Assembly (NCBI GenBank): GCA_011316305.1
Contig: SAUG01000015.1
Coordinates: 372,001 to 436,000 of the forward strand
Source: Rusavskia elegans
Taxonomy: Eukaryota > Ascomycota > Lecanoromycetes > Teloschistales > Teloschistaceae
Length of the DNA stretch: 64,000 nt
Direction of reading: 5' to 3'
Notes under the pieces: model-generated
The model's input: the letters and a program-made list of their open reading frames with translations, nothing else
Databases searched by the model: none
What the model was told of the DNA's origin: nothing
Part shown: one piece after another, positions 1 to 12,073 of the stretch
Position numbering within the stretch: position 1 is the first letter of the stretch
How the letters are laid out: each line of letters begins with the position of its first letter
Translations under genes and position numbers: made by a program

Positions 1-2135
1 CGCGGTTATATAGAATAGGACCGTATATTATCCAGAATTACTTAATATAATTAACGCGCGGAATATTCTAATAAATTAGAAAACTTTCTATCCGGCTAAT
101 AAAGTAAATCTTAGCGAAAGTTTAGCGAGATTTAGCGCGAATCTAGCTAAAAATATCGAATTCGCTAAATTAACCTCCTTTACTATATCTATTAATTTTA
201 ATCTAGAATACCGTTTATCTAATAATATTACGATTTATAATAAACTACGAATAGCGTAGTAATTAGTTACTATTACCGAGAAATATAAAGATATATTTAT
301 CGATTAGAGAGATATAGTAGATATTTCTAAAAAGAAATAAATACTAATACTTTTAAAGGAAGGAACGAAGCCTATAACTTTAAAAATTTATAATCTAAAT
401 TATACGGACTATATTAAACTAGATAAAACGTTTAATAAACTTTATAAATAAAGTATAATAGAATATTTCGAGTAGTTAACGCCTTTTATATACCCTGTTT
501 TTATAGTATAGAGGACTTTTCTAAATAGTATAAAAAAGAGACGAATAGTAGTTAGTATTCGAAGCTTTAATACTATTATAAAATTAGATAGCTATCCTTT
601 TCTACTATAAACGGATATTATCGCCTTAGTATTAGAATATTCCTATATTTCTATTATTAATACTATAGGATGGTTTTATTAGTTTAGAATCTAACGGCGT
701 AATTATTATAAATTTACTATAGTTTTTTATCGCGGATAGAAATAAGCTTTAGTAACGTTTATAGAATATAAAGGCTTATTGCTATATATATAGCGCTAAA
801 TCGATAAACTATTTCGTCTATTTAAAAAATTTACTAAAATCTATATAGATAATATTATAATCTTTATATATAGTTTAGAAGAATATTTAAAGTATCTAGA
901 TTAAATTTTCGCTCTATTCTAGGAAAAACGAATAAATCTTACGTCTTTTAAATTATTTATAGGGTATCCTTTAGAGCGTATAATAAATAACGCGTTAATA
1001 TACTAGAAATAACTATTTTAGAAAATAAAATTAAAGCTATTTTAGAAAAGGCTTTTCCTAAATATCTATAGAATCTGGAAATCTACTTCGGAATAACTGG
1101 CTAGCTATATTATATAATTATAGAATATATATTGCTTACCGAACCTCTATAGAAAAGAAAGACTCTATTTATAAAAGAATTCGGATAAAACTTTAAAGGA
1201 TTCAAACGTAAACTCTAATTAACGAAATTAAAATATAATTCTATTCTAGAAAAAAAGGAATTATTTCGGGTACTATAAATAGCGTTCGAACTACTAATCT
1301 TTTTTTATTATTTCGACTCTATAAAGAAATTCTATATCGACCTGGATATATTAAAATAATTCGGTTTTATAATAATTATCTACTATATTAAAGGAAATTA
1401 TAATATAAACTTCCTATCTACTAAAATATAGCTAATAATATTTCTAAATAAATATTTTAATAGCGTTAAATAGAATTATTAATCTACCGAATTAAAAGTC
1501 GCTAGAATCGTCTAAATAGTAAAAAAGGCTCGTTATTTTATTAATTTATTATTAAAGCTATTCGTAATTATATATACTAATTACTCGGCGGCGGTTTCGA
1601 TTTTAAAATAGACTTTATTTAAAACGATAAATACCGATAAGCTGAATCTAAAACTTATTCGTATATTATAGTATCTTTCGGCTTTTAATATTAAATTACG
1701 TTATAAAGTAGATAAGATTAATATCGTTCCTAATACTTTATTATAACTCGAAACGAAGATTCTTTATACGCCGTTTAAAAATAAAGAAGGTATTCTAGAC
1801 GTATTATATAGAAATACTAAAATTAATAAAAAAAAAAATATCTTCTAATACGCTCTAGATACTATTATACCGATATATTATATAACGTTCGTCGAAATAG
1901 TAAACGAGTTTAAATAGCGTATTAAAAAAGGCTACGTTAATAATAAACGATAGACTAAGATTATTATAATACTACAAACCTAGAAACTAGATTCTAATAT
2001 TAATAATAATAAATATCGCGTACTAGATATTAATTTCCGAATACGTAACGAATTTCTCTACTATATTTCTAAAAATAGTCGAAATCGACTCTATATTCCG
2101 GATAAGCTCGCAGGCGAAGTTATCGGCAAAGTTTA
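1..2135 (+). mobile_element. Ty3/gypsy retrotransposon pol relic, reverse transcriptase and RNase H part
   Basis: Read through stops and frameshifts, this stretch follows a gypsy polyprotein in order. About 540-700 has the RT region whose intact relatives read DIRALN, DSYPLPL and DAVGWFHQF. About 735-745 matches the HRGQE block. About 845-885 encodes Y-I-D-N-I-I-I-F, the YVDDI catalytic box with its second Asp lost. About 1575-1620 matches the RNase H-like VYTDHSA block. About 1640-1745 gives LNLKLIRILQYLSAFNIKL. About 2045-2135 is the start of the integrase zinc-binding region. Many TAA/TAG codons sit where CAA, CAG or TGG is expected, as RIP predicts. It enters from outside the window and continues at 2725. 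Confidence 0.85.
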
Positions 2136-2722
2136 TATCAGCGAATTCTAAAATAGATTTTCAGATTAGACCGGCTGACAGCTATTTCAATCTAAATAAT
2201 CCAAAAATCTAAAAAGTAGATTTTTAATAGATTATAGCTCTAATAGTATCTATAGTACAAATATCTATTTAGTAAACAGCCTAAAATAGAATCTATATAT
2301 AAGCTAAAAATAAATCTATATAATCTAATTCGAAAATAAAGTTTAACGGCTACCGCTAAAAGCGGGAATAACAGAAGTCGAATATCTATTTAATAAACTA
2401 CGCTAGACCTAATCTAGTTAGATTCTAATAAGGAAACCTAATATTTTCGATTTAGATAAAACTAGTCTAGCGGTATATATAGGCGTATATAGGCCTATTA
2501 ACTAAAAAGAACTTAAATAAATTTAAAATCGAATCTCTAAATCTTTTCAGCCGGTCTCAGCCGTCTTAGCCGCTCAGCCGTCTTAGCCGCGCAGCTTCGG
2601 GTATACCCGAGACCGGCTAATAAGCCGCTTGTAAGCCGCTCTCAGCTATACCAGCTAAGAACCGGCTGAAACGGCTGAAATAGCTGAAACCGGCTTTAAA
2701 CCGGTTTTGGAAAATGCTGATA
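2136..2722. mobile_element. 587-bp TIR element (MITE-like) inserted in the gypsy integrase region
   Basis: The segment begins TATCAGC and ends GCTGATA. The first ~50 bp and the reverse complement of the last ~50 bp align imperfectly, sharing CCGG(C/T) and CAGCTATTTCA blocks. It is bounded on both sides by TA (2134-2135 and 2723-2724), a target duplication of Tc1/mariner type. Deleting it with one TA restores the gypsy reading frame exactly. The right half (about 2545-2705) is GC-rich, with repeated AGCCG/CGGCT motifs and many intact CpA/TpG, so it is less RIP-mutated than its host. No coding potential is seen; an autonomous partner would supply the transposase. Confidence 0.7.
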
Positions 2723-2724
2723 TA

Positions 2725-4010
2725 TAACCGATATTATTAAAAGTATTATTATATATATAAAGAACTTTATCTATCGATTTTTATTTATAATATATATATA
2801 AAAATTTAGGAATATATAGAATACTACTAGTAATACTAGCTAAATTAAATAAAACGGTATAGATTTTATAATTCCTTTAATCTAATTTCTACGAAGGTAC
2901 TATTTTATATAATTACGATAGAGTTCGTATTTACGTTATCTATAAAGTTTTCTACTAAAGATTATATACTAACGATTATATATAAATATATTAAAAAGGT
3001 TCTATTAATTTCTAAATAGATTATTTACTCCGCAGTTAATTAGACGAACTTTATTATTACGGCTTTATTCGAATATAACTAGAGAATCCTATTAGCTATT
3101 AATAATAATAGAGATTGTAAATTTATATTATCTTTCTGGCGCCAGATCTTCCAGAAGTTAGAAACGAAAATTCTAGTATCTATAGTATATTATCTATAAA
3201 CTGATAGATAATCGGAACGTACTAATTAAATAGTAGAAATTAGTTTCTATTTCTGATTTACGGAATATCCGAATAAAGATTAAATTAAAACTATTCCTTT
3301 TCTATAGTTTATATTTAATAATATAACCAGCTTCGCTATTAGTACGGCCTTTAACGAACTAGTACTAGGTTTTCGATCTAAAAATACGGTTAGTACTTTA
3401 TCGGACCTACCGCCGGAAGATATAAAACGCCTAAAATCTATTAATCGCGTAGAAATAGAAAATATAATAGCTTTTAATATCGCTTTTTCTAAAGTCCGTT
3501 ATAATAATCTATATAAAGCCAGATTCTTTAAACCAGATAATAAAGTTTTTCTATAATTTTATTACGGATATATATTACTAGATATTACTAATCGAAAGCT
3601 TTTATATTAACGAACTAATCTATTTAAAATAATTTATAAAATCGAATATCTCGTATATAAATTAAAATTTTCTACTACTATAAAAATCTATCCGGTTATT
3701 TCTATAACCTAATTAGAACTAGCGCCTATCGGCGATAATTCTTTTAACCGGCTTCCGGTTAATAATAAATTTCTTACCGTCGAAATAGAATTTCTAGAAA
3801 AAGATTCTAACTAGTTCGAGATAGAATAAATCGTAGATTAGCGAAAAGTACGCTAGCGCTTCTAGTATCTAATTAAATAGAAAAGTTATAAACCGTAATA
3901 TAATAGCTGGTATAGATTATAAGATTTAACGTACTATATAGACTTTATTAACGAATATAATAAATATTTTCTTTTTTTATCTAGACTTTATTATTAGTAA
4001 TAATCTAATT
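2725..4010 (+). mobile_element. Ty3/gypsy pol relic, integrase core and chromodomain-like tail
   Basis: This continues the pol frame interrupted at 2135. About 2725-2870 resembles the zinc-binding region that leads into CPxCQLN in relatives. About 3105-3240 follows the integrase core block that reads SDRDPKF, then FW, then TAYHPQTDGQSERTN in intact elements, here with several stops. About 3650-3800 matches the post-core segment with PVISITQLE and GDNSFNR. About 3860-3960 reads YLIKWKSYKPQYNSW, a chromodomain-like sequence as in chromoviruses. It is a non-functional fossil; I cannot delimit an LTR with confidence. Confidence 0.85.
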
Positions 4011-7000
4011 ATATTCTAGCGGTATTATAGTAACTAAAGCCTTAAATATCCGCGCCGCTAGCAGACCTTTTACGCCGTTCCGAACTAAAATTAAAGCGTT
4101 TATAAATTATTATACCTCGCCGACGTTTTATATATTCGACCTGGTATAATTATATTTCTTTTTATATTCGGTAAAATACTACTACTATCTATTAGATTTT
4201 AATTAGAAGATTCTATTACTAGACGCTATAGTATAGTAGCAGTACGTACCGCCTATATTTAAACGATAAAAAAATTAGCTCGGCTGCTTTATTAGCCGCT
4301 CTTTATTATTTAAGGGTTCTAGTATAGCCCGGGTTCGATTTCTAATAGCGCTATTTTCTTTTTAACCTTTTAGCGCCTTTATTCTTAATATTTTTAAAGT
4401 TTTTAAACGTTTAATACGAGTATATCGAGGCCGATACTATTTTTTCGTTTTATAGTATTTATTATAAGCTATTTAAACAGTCTAGAACTTATATAGAATT
4501 TAGTAGATATAGAGGTACTAGCCGATACTACCGGCTAACTAATACGCTGACTAAGCTCTATTAACCGCGGTTTATTAGTTCTACGGGATTCGTTATCTAA
4601 TTAGGTCTAGTATTCAGCCTTATTCGTTTATTTATAAATAAACTTTCCACCTATATAGAAATATCAAGCTATTATTATTATTTTAAATCGATTTATAACA
4701 AAGATCTAGTTTTAGAAAATATATTTCGGAATATAAATATTTTAGTAATTTTTTTTCGTAATAACTAAAGTTTCTATAATTATAAAATCTATTAATACTA
4801 ATAGATTCTCTTTATCTATTTTCTTTTTTTCGACTATTTCGACTTCGGCTATAACCGCTTCGTTCGTTTCGATTATTAGTATTTATAGAACCAATTTCAA
4901 TAGTATTAGATTATTTATCTACAGAAATAACTATAGCGTTCCAATTACTATAATATTTAATACTAATTTTTGTAAATATCGTTATAGTATTTATAATATT
5001 TGAAAAACTTACTAATTATCTATTTTATTATTATAAAATAAAATTCTATTCGGTATATCACCAAAAGTATCGACTTCGTTCAAAGTTAATTGAATAGGTC
5101 TGAACTGATAAACGGGTTTGAATCTATATTCTATCTAGCGCGTTATAAAAGCGCTTATAAGCAAATCTTCCGTTTATAAATAAAATTTTAGTTTACGAGC
5201 GCTTATAAGCGCTCTAAACGCTTTAAACGAGTTTTAAAATTTTTTAAAAAAAATCTTTTAAAAACTCTAAGTTCTTTTATCTAGTAGAGCTACTAGTATT
5301 CTATAAAATATCTATACTAGTAAACTTTTAGTATAGATTTCAATAATCTTATTTATAGAACGCTAACGTTACTAGTTTCTAAACTAGAGGCTTCCCGTTA
5401 TTAAACGGAAACTAACGGATACTAAACTTTAAAATATTTAATTTTTAAATTCTAAATATAGATAAAATAGACGTTTTTTGAATATGTCTAAATTTTTCAA
5501 TTTATTAAATAAAATAATTTTATTCAAATCGACCTAAACCGGCTTAATCGACTTTGATCGCTTTTTTCATTTTAAAATATTATAAACGGGTTGTATATTT
5601 GCTGATACAGTTAACTAGATATTAGATTTTATATAATCGATTAAATACTTTAAAATAGTATATATATTTACATTTTAATAAAAGTAAAGTAATATATTTT
5701 AATATAATTAAAGTTTTTAGTTTAAATTAGTTTATAATAAATAGATATAGTTTTTTCTATAAAATTCGATTTATTTTATCGTTTTAGAAAAGTTTTATAA
5801 AATTATTTCTCAAAGTTTTATCTAGATTAAAAATTTGTTCAATATATTATAGTTAAATACTATCGATAAAATACTAGCTACTATAAAAGATAAAACCCGA
5901 AATAGTAATATTATGAAATTAGTAATAATATTTATAGCAGCGGAACTAGATATAAGCGATATAGTAATTATATTTTTAATTTTTAAAATTAGAAAACTTT
6001 TTATTATAGACGTTCTATATTATATAAATTATAGAAATAAAAGAAATATTAGAAAAAATAAATCTATATAATAGCGAATTAGAATCTTTACTAGAAAGTT
6101 CTAGTAACTCTAGATTAAAGCAGCTATAATCGAAAAGATAATAATTTAAACCGATATAATTACTTTTATAATTTATATAAAATCGACTAAAATGTCGATT
6201 ATATCGATTACTAGATCTATTTTTATTATCGTTGTTATAAAAATTATTATATCTCAGAGTATTTAAAATATTCTCGAAATAAATATTTTTTTCAGAAATA
6301 TCTTTTTCTATAATAGAGATAGTAGCGAATTAGGCTATAAATAAATTATTTAAAAAAATTTTATAATAGAATTTCGAATTCGTACGAATTTTAGAAAAGG
6401 TCGTATATTTATTATATATTATTATTTACTCTATACTAGTATAGAGCTAGCGATAGAAAAAAGATTTAATATAAAAATTTATATTCGAATTTAGAAAATC
6501 TCGTTTATAAAAATAGATAAAACCGGTTTAAAAAAACTTTAATAATAAAGTAAAAGTTGATCGTTTATAACTTTAAAAGTTATAACTACTAGTATAGAGT
6601 TTTTAACTAATATTCTATAATTATGGAGAAATTAAATATTTATATACGTAAGTAATTTTATATTAAATCTATATCCGTTTCTATATCTACTTTTATTATT
6701 AATAATCGAAATAATTCGTATTCGAATTCGTATATAACTATATAATCTAGATATATATTCTAGAATTTTTTAAATCGTTTATATAGTTCAAAATTTTAAT
6801 TATTACAATATTCGTTAATTTTATATTAAATTATTTAATCGATATACGAATTTATAATTATATAAAATATTTTAAATATAAAATATATATATTATTATTT
6901 CGTTAGTTATTTTTATATCTATAGAAATTTTATTTAAAATATTCTTTAGTGGCAACCGCTTGTTTTACGACAATATATCGACATTTTATCGATTTAACGT

Positions 7001-7190
7001 TAAAGAAAACAAGATATTAATTGATAATTAAAGATATTTTAATTATTTGTTTAATATAATAGAGAAATAACTATAAATTAACTAAAGTTATTTAATAACT
7101 AATAGTTTTTATATAATATCTAGTTTAAAACTATCTAAAATAATATAAAAATCGTTATTAATTCAAAATAAACTTAAAATTTAGAAATTT
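4011..7190. other. AT-rich sequence with no recognisable gene; weak tRNA-like patch near 4275-4345
   Basis: The first few hundred bases may be the tail and 3' LTR of the gypsy element, but I find no repeat partner to prove it. At 4275-4287 TTAGCTCGGCTGC resembles a tRNA A box and at 4331-4340 GGGTTCGATT resembles a B box. Flanking stems do not pair well, so this could be a degraded SINE or tRNA, or chance. The rest (about 4.4-7.2 kb) shows RIP-type sequence without identifiable domains. Confidence 0.35.
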
Positions 7191-7285
7191 AATAGTTAAT
7201 AAAAAGTTAATAGATAGTTGGAAAAAAGTTAATAGATAGTTAATTGAAAGTTAATAGAAAGTTAATAGAAAGTTAATAGAAAATT
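7191..7285. repeat. Short tandem repeat of ~11 bp (AAAGTTAATAG)
   Basis: About seven imperfect copies of an 11-bp unit of the form AAAGTTAATAG(A) run head to tail, with variants TAGATAGTTGG and TAATTG. It lies just upstream of a SINE-body copy. Confidence 0.75.
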
Positions 7286-7299
7286 TATTTAAAAATTTA

Positions 7300-7720
7300 A
7301 TTTATATAAATAAATTCTCGGCCAAACCGTTTCGATCGAAGTAAATTGAATAAATTAATAAAGTTAAATAGATTACGGTTTCTCTCTGAATTTTAGTCCA
7401 AATCTAATTTCTTCGGGAATTTTTAATTTGAATTTTCGATAAAATATTTAAATATCAAATAATTGCGTAATCTGATCGAATTAGCGCTTCTAGTATTAGA
7501 TTCGAAAAAGTTTAAAATCAAAAATCCGAATAATTAATCGTATATATTTATAAATAAAAATTTCTATTTTTTACTACTAGTAGAAATCGTTTTTATAGAT
7601 TAAATAGATAGTTGAAATTTATATTACGTGACTCTGTAAAATTCATCTAGTAAAATTCTGATGATTAAGAAACTTTGATTACTAAGCAATTCAGAGTTCG
7701 AATCCCGTAAAAATCTTTTT
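7300..7720 (+). mobile_element. SINE-like body copy followed by a tRNA-like B-box patch
   Basis: 7300-7515 is homologous to the bodies of the SINE-like copies at 38234-38500 and 58790-59060. They share blocks such as AAATAGATTACGGTTT, TCTAGTTTCTTCG-like, and a TAATCxGATCGA followed by GCGCTTCTA. At 7689-7703 CAGAGTTCGAATCCCG-like sequence is a good tRNA B box; a similar patch follows the body at about 38650-38680. Head boundaries are not resolved. Confidence 0.5.
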
Positions 7721-8551
7721 TTTTCAAAAATTTTATCCGATTTTTACGGCTTCTATAGAGCAGCTAGAGTTCTAGAATCGACGAATTAAACTAGAAGATC
7801 ACGTGATCTATAGGATCGCATGATCTGCTGACTAATAATATTTAAAGTTTAAAGAACAACTCGCAGTTAATTGAATGTTGAACAAATGTTAACGAGAAAT
7901 TAATCGATAATTCGTCGAAAACAGCTAGTTAAAACGAATTAAATCTAATTCGGAGTTTTATATAATTAGAAATCGACTATTTAGTTCTTTCTAAAGCGTT
8001 ATTTCCGGAATATCTGCAACTAGTTTTCGAGAACTAGCTGTTTTCGGCGAATTTAACGTAGATTTGCCGTAGACAGATTGTTGTAAAATATACGATTGCC
8101 TCTAAAGTTTTACTACTATTTTTACTTCGGATTTTTCGAAACTAGTTTCGAAACGCCGGAAAGAAAATATATATAGATAATAGAAATAATAAAAATAAAA
8201 TTTTAATAAATATTAAAAATAGAAAAATTATATTTATATTTATATTCTATTTTAATAAATTAGTTACCGATAGAATTTATTTCGATTAAAAAGAATATAT
8301 AATAGCGATATAGAAATATATACGAAGGTTTTTTTTTAAAATATTACAACAATTACAAATAATATATAAATCAAATCTATTGAACGAAATCTTAAATAGA
8401 ATAAATATCTATTTATCGTATATTATTTAAAATTATGTACCTATGTTATATTCAAGACCAAATCATGATTGCGTGTCGGTAACTCGAGAATTAACCTACC
8501 TTATAGACTAATATCGATTCTGGGTCTGGTCTGGCGCTGCAATGTGACCTA

Positions 8552-9699
8552 TTACTGCTCTGTCACCCTTTCTTCTTCTGCTTCTTGTACGCTCGCTCCT
8601 CCCTTGGCTCTGCGACGTTCTGTCAGACGCGTGCTTGTTGTCTTCGTTGCCTCATCTACCCATTCGGCATATTTCGCTTCGCCTCCAGCAAGCTTGGAAC
8701 GTACCACGCCTTTCAGAGTCTCCCCAATGAACCCAACAAAATTATGCCGCCGTAGAGCGTTCTCCCACTGCCATGCGTTCCTCCTCTGCTCCTCCTGATA
8801 AAGCCAATCTTGATCCCCGATTTCCCGCGCTCGGATCCGCAGGTCCCGTACCATTGCCACCAGGTTGAACCGTATCTCCTGTGCAGGGTAGCGCTCAATG
8901 CGTCGTTGCAGCACCGGGATGACCTTGTTTGGGAACTCTTCAAAGCTGCAGCTGCCGTGCGATATGGGCGCCGGTTGCAGTCCATCCAATTCATAGAGCT
9001 TCCCTCTCATCTCGGTGTAAGCTACAAAGTGATAGACATCGTCCTCTTCTGTTGCGAGTCGTTGTGCTTCGTCCGCAAAGGGCGATGCTCGAGCGAAGGA
9101 GTTGTGAACGTCTCGGATGAGTTCGGAATTGGAAAGCGCCTCTCCACGTAGCTGTATTCATGCCCTTAGTTCACTGCACCGAACCAGAGTACAATAGGCC
9201 GGGCTTACATCGGCAGGGAAAGCGCCCGTGAAGTCTTTGAACTCTCGAAGCTTGGGTCCAATGTCGATTGAATCGTCCTTGTTCAATAAGACTGACAACA
9301 GTGCTTGCGTGCCGCAGGCATTCTGGATGGTCTGCGCAGCGAAGAACCGGCTCTCGGCAGCATCATAGTCGAAGGTACCATCGACTGGTGTCTCCCGTGC
9401 CTTCTCCCCAACAGGGTATTTGAAAAGAAAGATCACCCCGTAGACTGGACTGTGTCACGGTGAGCGATCCTTGACAGCATGGTGAGCATGGATGAGCACG
9501 AGGTAGCTTTACCCTCGTTGGTGTAGAGATTCGGCGTCCAACGAGAAAAGTTCCACAAATTGGACGTCTTTCACGCCCAGGTTCTCGAGCAAGTACGTGA
9601 AGACACCCTATGGATCAAATTTACTATCGGTAGCAAAGGGGGTCGGACAATGATGATACTTACGGCATCCGATTCAATGGTGTTCCAGCCTGCCGACAT
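8552..9699 (-). CDS. uch2: Ubiquitin C-terminal hydrolase, UCH37/UCHL5 type
   Basis: This is a cysteine deubiquitinase of peptidase family C12. Relatives bind the 26S proteasome (via Rpn13) and trim ubiquitin from substrates. The model has four exons: 9664-9699, 9513-9607, 9209-9449 and 8552-9151. Every junction is GT-AG and in phase, giving 323 aa against 329 in human UCHL5. The N-terminus starts MSAGWNTIESDAGVFTYLLE, as in the family. The catalytic residues are all present: Gln83, Cys89 (QTIQNACGTQ), His165 (VYHFVAYTE) and Asp180 (YELDGLQ). The C-terminal half is the charged, helical ULD-type extension specific to UCH37, ending in an RRR/EEE-rich tail. The start is the only ATG giving the conserved N-terminus. 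The stop lies only about 100 bp from the RIP compartment, yet the gene is undamaged. This is probably a housekeeping gene. Confidence 0.94.
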
Positions 9700-10170
9700 G
9701 GCTGGTCAAAGCTTACGAAGGATGTTTTCAAATATTAAACTAATTGCCACTCTATCTTGATTTTGCAAATCCGTCGGATTTTGGTGACTACAGTCATTAC
9801 GAAACATATGTGAAATCGAGAATTCGATCAATTAATTAGACGGTACGACGGTAAACATCCCTCCCCGTCACTGAGGCGCCCCATTTCCTGCTGCATTTCC
9901 CACTAATCAGTACAATGACATGCCACTACTGTAACATGAGTTGGGTATATCAAGTGCATTCTCCTCATCCAACTGTCCCCTAAATGCAAATAAAACGTAA
10001 ATCATCATCATTCGTCAATTCGTCACCATTTCACAATGCCACAAGTGCGAGCCAAGCAGAGGGAGCTCAAGGATGCAGCGCGCAATCTTCAGGTGGCAGA
10101 CCGTTCTTTTCCTTTCTCCGAAGAGTTATCAAAATATAGGTGCCTGGACATAGCGTCAGGTCTCATTCTT
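9700..10170. other. Intergenic: promoter of the UCH gene and 3' region of the transcription factor
   Basis: About 470 bp separates the UCH start (9699) from the regulator stop (10171). Both genes run on the minus strand, so this holds the UCH promoter. No convincing ORF or RNA gene is seen. Confidence 0.6.
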
Positions 10171-12073
10171 TCAAGCCCACAGCACGGGGGCAACGAACTC
10201 TCCTGCATGGCCTGCTGGCGAGTGGCCGGGGAACGTAGCATTGTGGTCATCCTCATGAAACGAGGATGAGTATGCTGGAGAATCATCGCGAAAACTGTAG
10301 CCCGTCGTCGATCGGCGGTCAAAGGATCCCTCTTCATACAGCTTGGGTGAAGTCTCGATCAACTGTGACCGACGGCGAGATGCCGGTGTACCGTAAAGGA
10401 GGAACGGGGAAGCTGGTATGCTTAGGTCCTCAGCACTTGGATTGAGCGTTGTCGGAAAAGAACCGCCAAATCCGATCGGTAAGCCAACAGGTGTTCCAGG
10501 TGGGAAACATGGGGTGTCTGGTGTTGATCCAATGCTCAAGTGCTGCATGCCATGACTTATGCGCTGTCCTGGTAGTCGTCGAGGGCCCGCCGTGGATTCA
10601 AGTCGATGTCTTGTCGCCATGGACTTTGGGAAATGCATCGCCTTCTCAACACTTGCAACGTCCAACTCCACTAGAGGCTGTGGCATTGACACAAAATCAT
10701 ACCGGAGCCGATGGTCGATCTGATCTATCTGTGTGGTCGTCAAGGACCCGAGAGCTGCGCCACGAAGCTCTGGGAACGATGCGTCCACCGCCAATGCTAA
10801 AGAATACAGTTGCGCGAGCAGAAGGAGGTCGACTGCTGTTAAGCCTTCTGTTGACAGAAAAGTGATAGGAGTCCAGAAGAGCCACGCACGTAAAGGCTGC
10901 AGTTTGGTAAAAATCTGTTCGCTCTGCATCGTCGCGCTGTACGACTGGACTGATTGAGCGAAGTCAGAGAGCTCATTCAAGAGTACTGTGGCGGCTCGAT
11001 TCCTAGCCAGGCGGGTTGACAGTCTTCGTAATCCACCAATGGCAGTGAAAAGAGCTTGATCGTCCACGAAGGCCGAGGAATGTACCATTGGGCGCAGAGA
11101 GAAGAAACCGGGGTTAGAATGGATGAAGGAAGCAAAAACGGAAGTGTCTCTCCAGGAATCCATTGACGAGAGGATCTACTGCCTTGTCAGCACTCCATGA
11201 CCTGTCACGTCTCAGGATAAGACTTACTGTGGAGATGCCTTGCATCAAAGAGGTCCAGCCGTTCCTAGGTACCAGGTCAGCAAACTTTGGTGCTTCGCCA
11301 GTGTTTTCCCTGATCCTACCAGTCTGAAGTTTGCCACGATAGCAAGATGGAAGCAGCCAGGATTGCGTCGGAACTCTCACGAGAAAAATGACCAATAGCA
11401 TCATGTAGACCCTTCAACGCAACGCCGCGGTGATGGTACGCTAGGTTCTTTGTTTCGGTTGAATGGGTCAACCAGGCTAGATGTGTCGCTGCGAAAGCCA
11501 GGACCGCACTCATGACGAAATCATAGCCCTCGGCCGCATCGAGGAAGCTATTGGCCCGACTTAGCACGATGTTCCCTATAACGACCTGTGAAATGTCCGA
11601 GGTACCTTGGTAATTCTTGCACCCATAGACTGCACTGTGACAGATTGACACGTTGCAGATCCTGGTATATACTCAAGAGATGATACACGAGCCGTAAATC
11701 TTCCCGAGACAGTCCCTGAAACTGATAGCTCGAGTGAAGACCCATGTTGGATGAAGGGAAGACGCCGGTCCGGTGCCAGCTTTCGATTGCCCTTTCGATG
11801 GACTGTGTCCACAACAGGTTGGGTCTTTGTGGCACTGATGGCTCGTCGGATGGTGGGGGGTTACTCTTGTAATCACATACACAGTTGTGCTTTGTGCAGT
11901 TACGACTTCAGGCATACATGAGCGGTCCAGAATCACTTGAATGAGGTAGGATGCTGGACATACCATTGGGGGAAATTCTCGTCACATCGAATATGCCGTT
12001 TCTTGCAAGTCTTGCAGCCCTTCCTGGATTTGGTATGGCTCTTGCGTGGAGGTCCACCTCCTGGACCCGCCAT
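10171..12073 (-). CDS. Zn2Cys6 transcription factor (Upc2-like / PF11951-type architecture)
   Basis: This is a fungal binuclear zinc-cluster regulator expected to act in the nucleus. The model has five exons: 11964-12073, 11606-11905, 11320-11559, 11228-11264 and 10171-11175. Introns are 46-58 nt and all phases agree, giving 563 aa. The zinc cluster is complete: Cys20, 23, 30, 37, 40 and 47 within KGCKTCKKRHIRCDENFPQ and CRNCTKHNCVC; the first intron splits the Cys37 codon. Residues 60-140 carry the linker with PNLLWTQSIERAIESW typical of this subfamily. About 145-420 is the helical fungal regulatory domain (MSAVLAFAATHLAWLT, RESSDAILAASILLSWQ, LQPLRAWLFW). The last ~130 residues are Ser/Pro-rich and probably disordered. 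Nothing in the sequence gives the target genes; sterol control is known for Upc2 but not implied here. Confidence 0.88.

Larger units (their letters stand above)
1..8450. other. RIP-degraded AT-rich compartment, left flank
   Basis: The base composition is extremely AT-rich. TpA is abundant, CpA and TpG are rare and CpG is retained, which is the classic footprint of RIP (C to T changes at CpA). No intact gene is visible. The first 4 kb is a gypsy pol relic split by a TIR element. From about 5.0 to 7.2 kb I recognise nothing beyond scrambled repeat sequence. Short tandem repeats and a SINE-like body lie at 7.19-7.52 kb. Composition switches to normal coding GC at about 8.45 kb. Confidence 0.9.

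Noticed and set aside
4275..4345. Functional tRNA gene
   Set aside because: A-box-like and B-box-like motifs exist, but acceptor and T stems do not pair and the flanks are RIP-degraded.
8469..8798. Plus-strand open frame opposite the UCH C-terminal exon
   Set aside because: It is antisense to a well-supported catalytic-family exon and has no family resemblance.
10171..12073. Pathway-specific regulator of the rhamnose genes
   Set aside because: It is separated from them by transportin and a long gap, and no shared binding motif could be shown; linkage alone is too weak.
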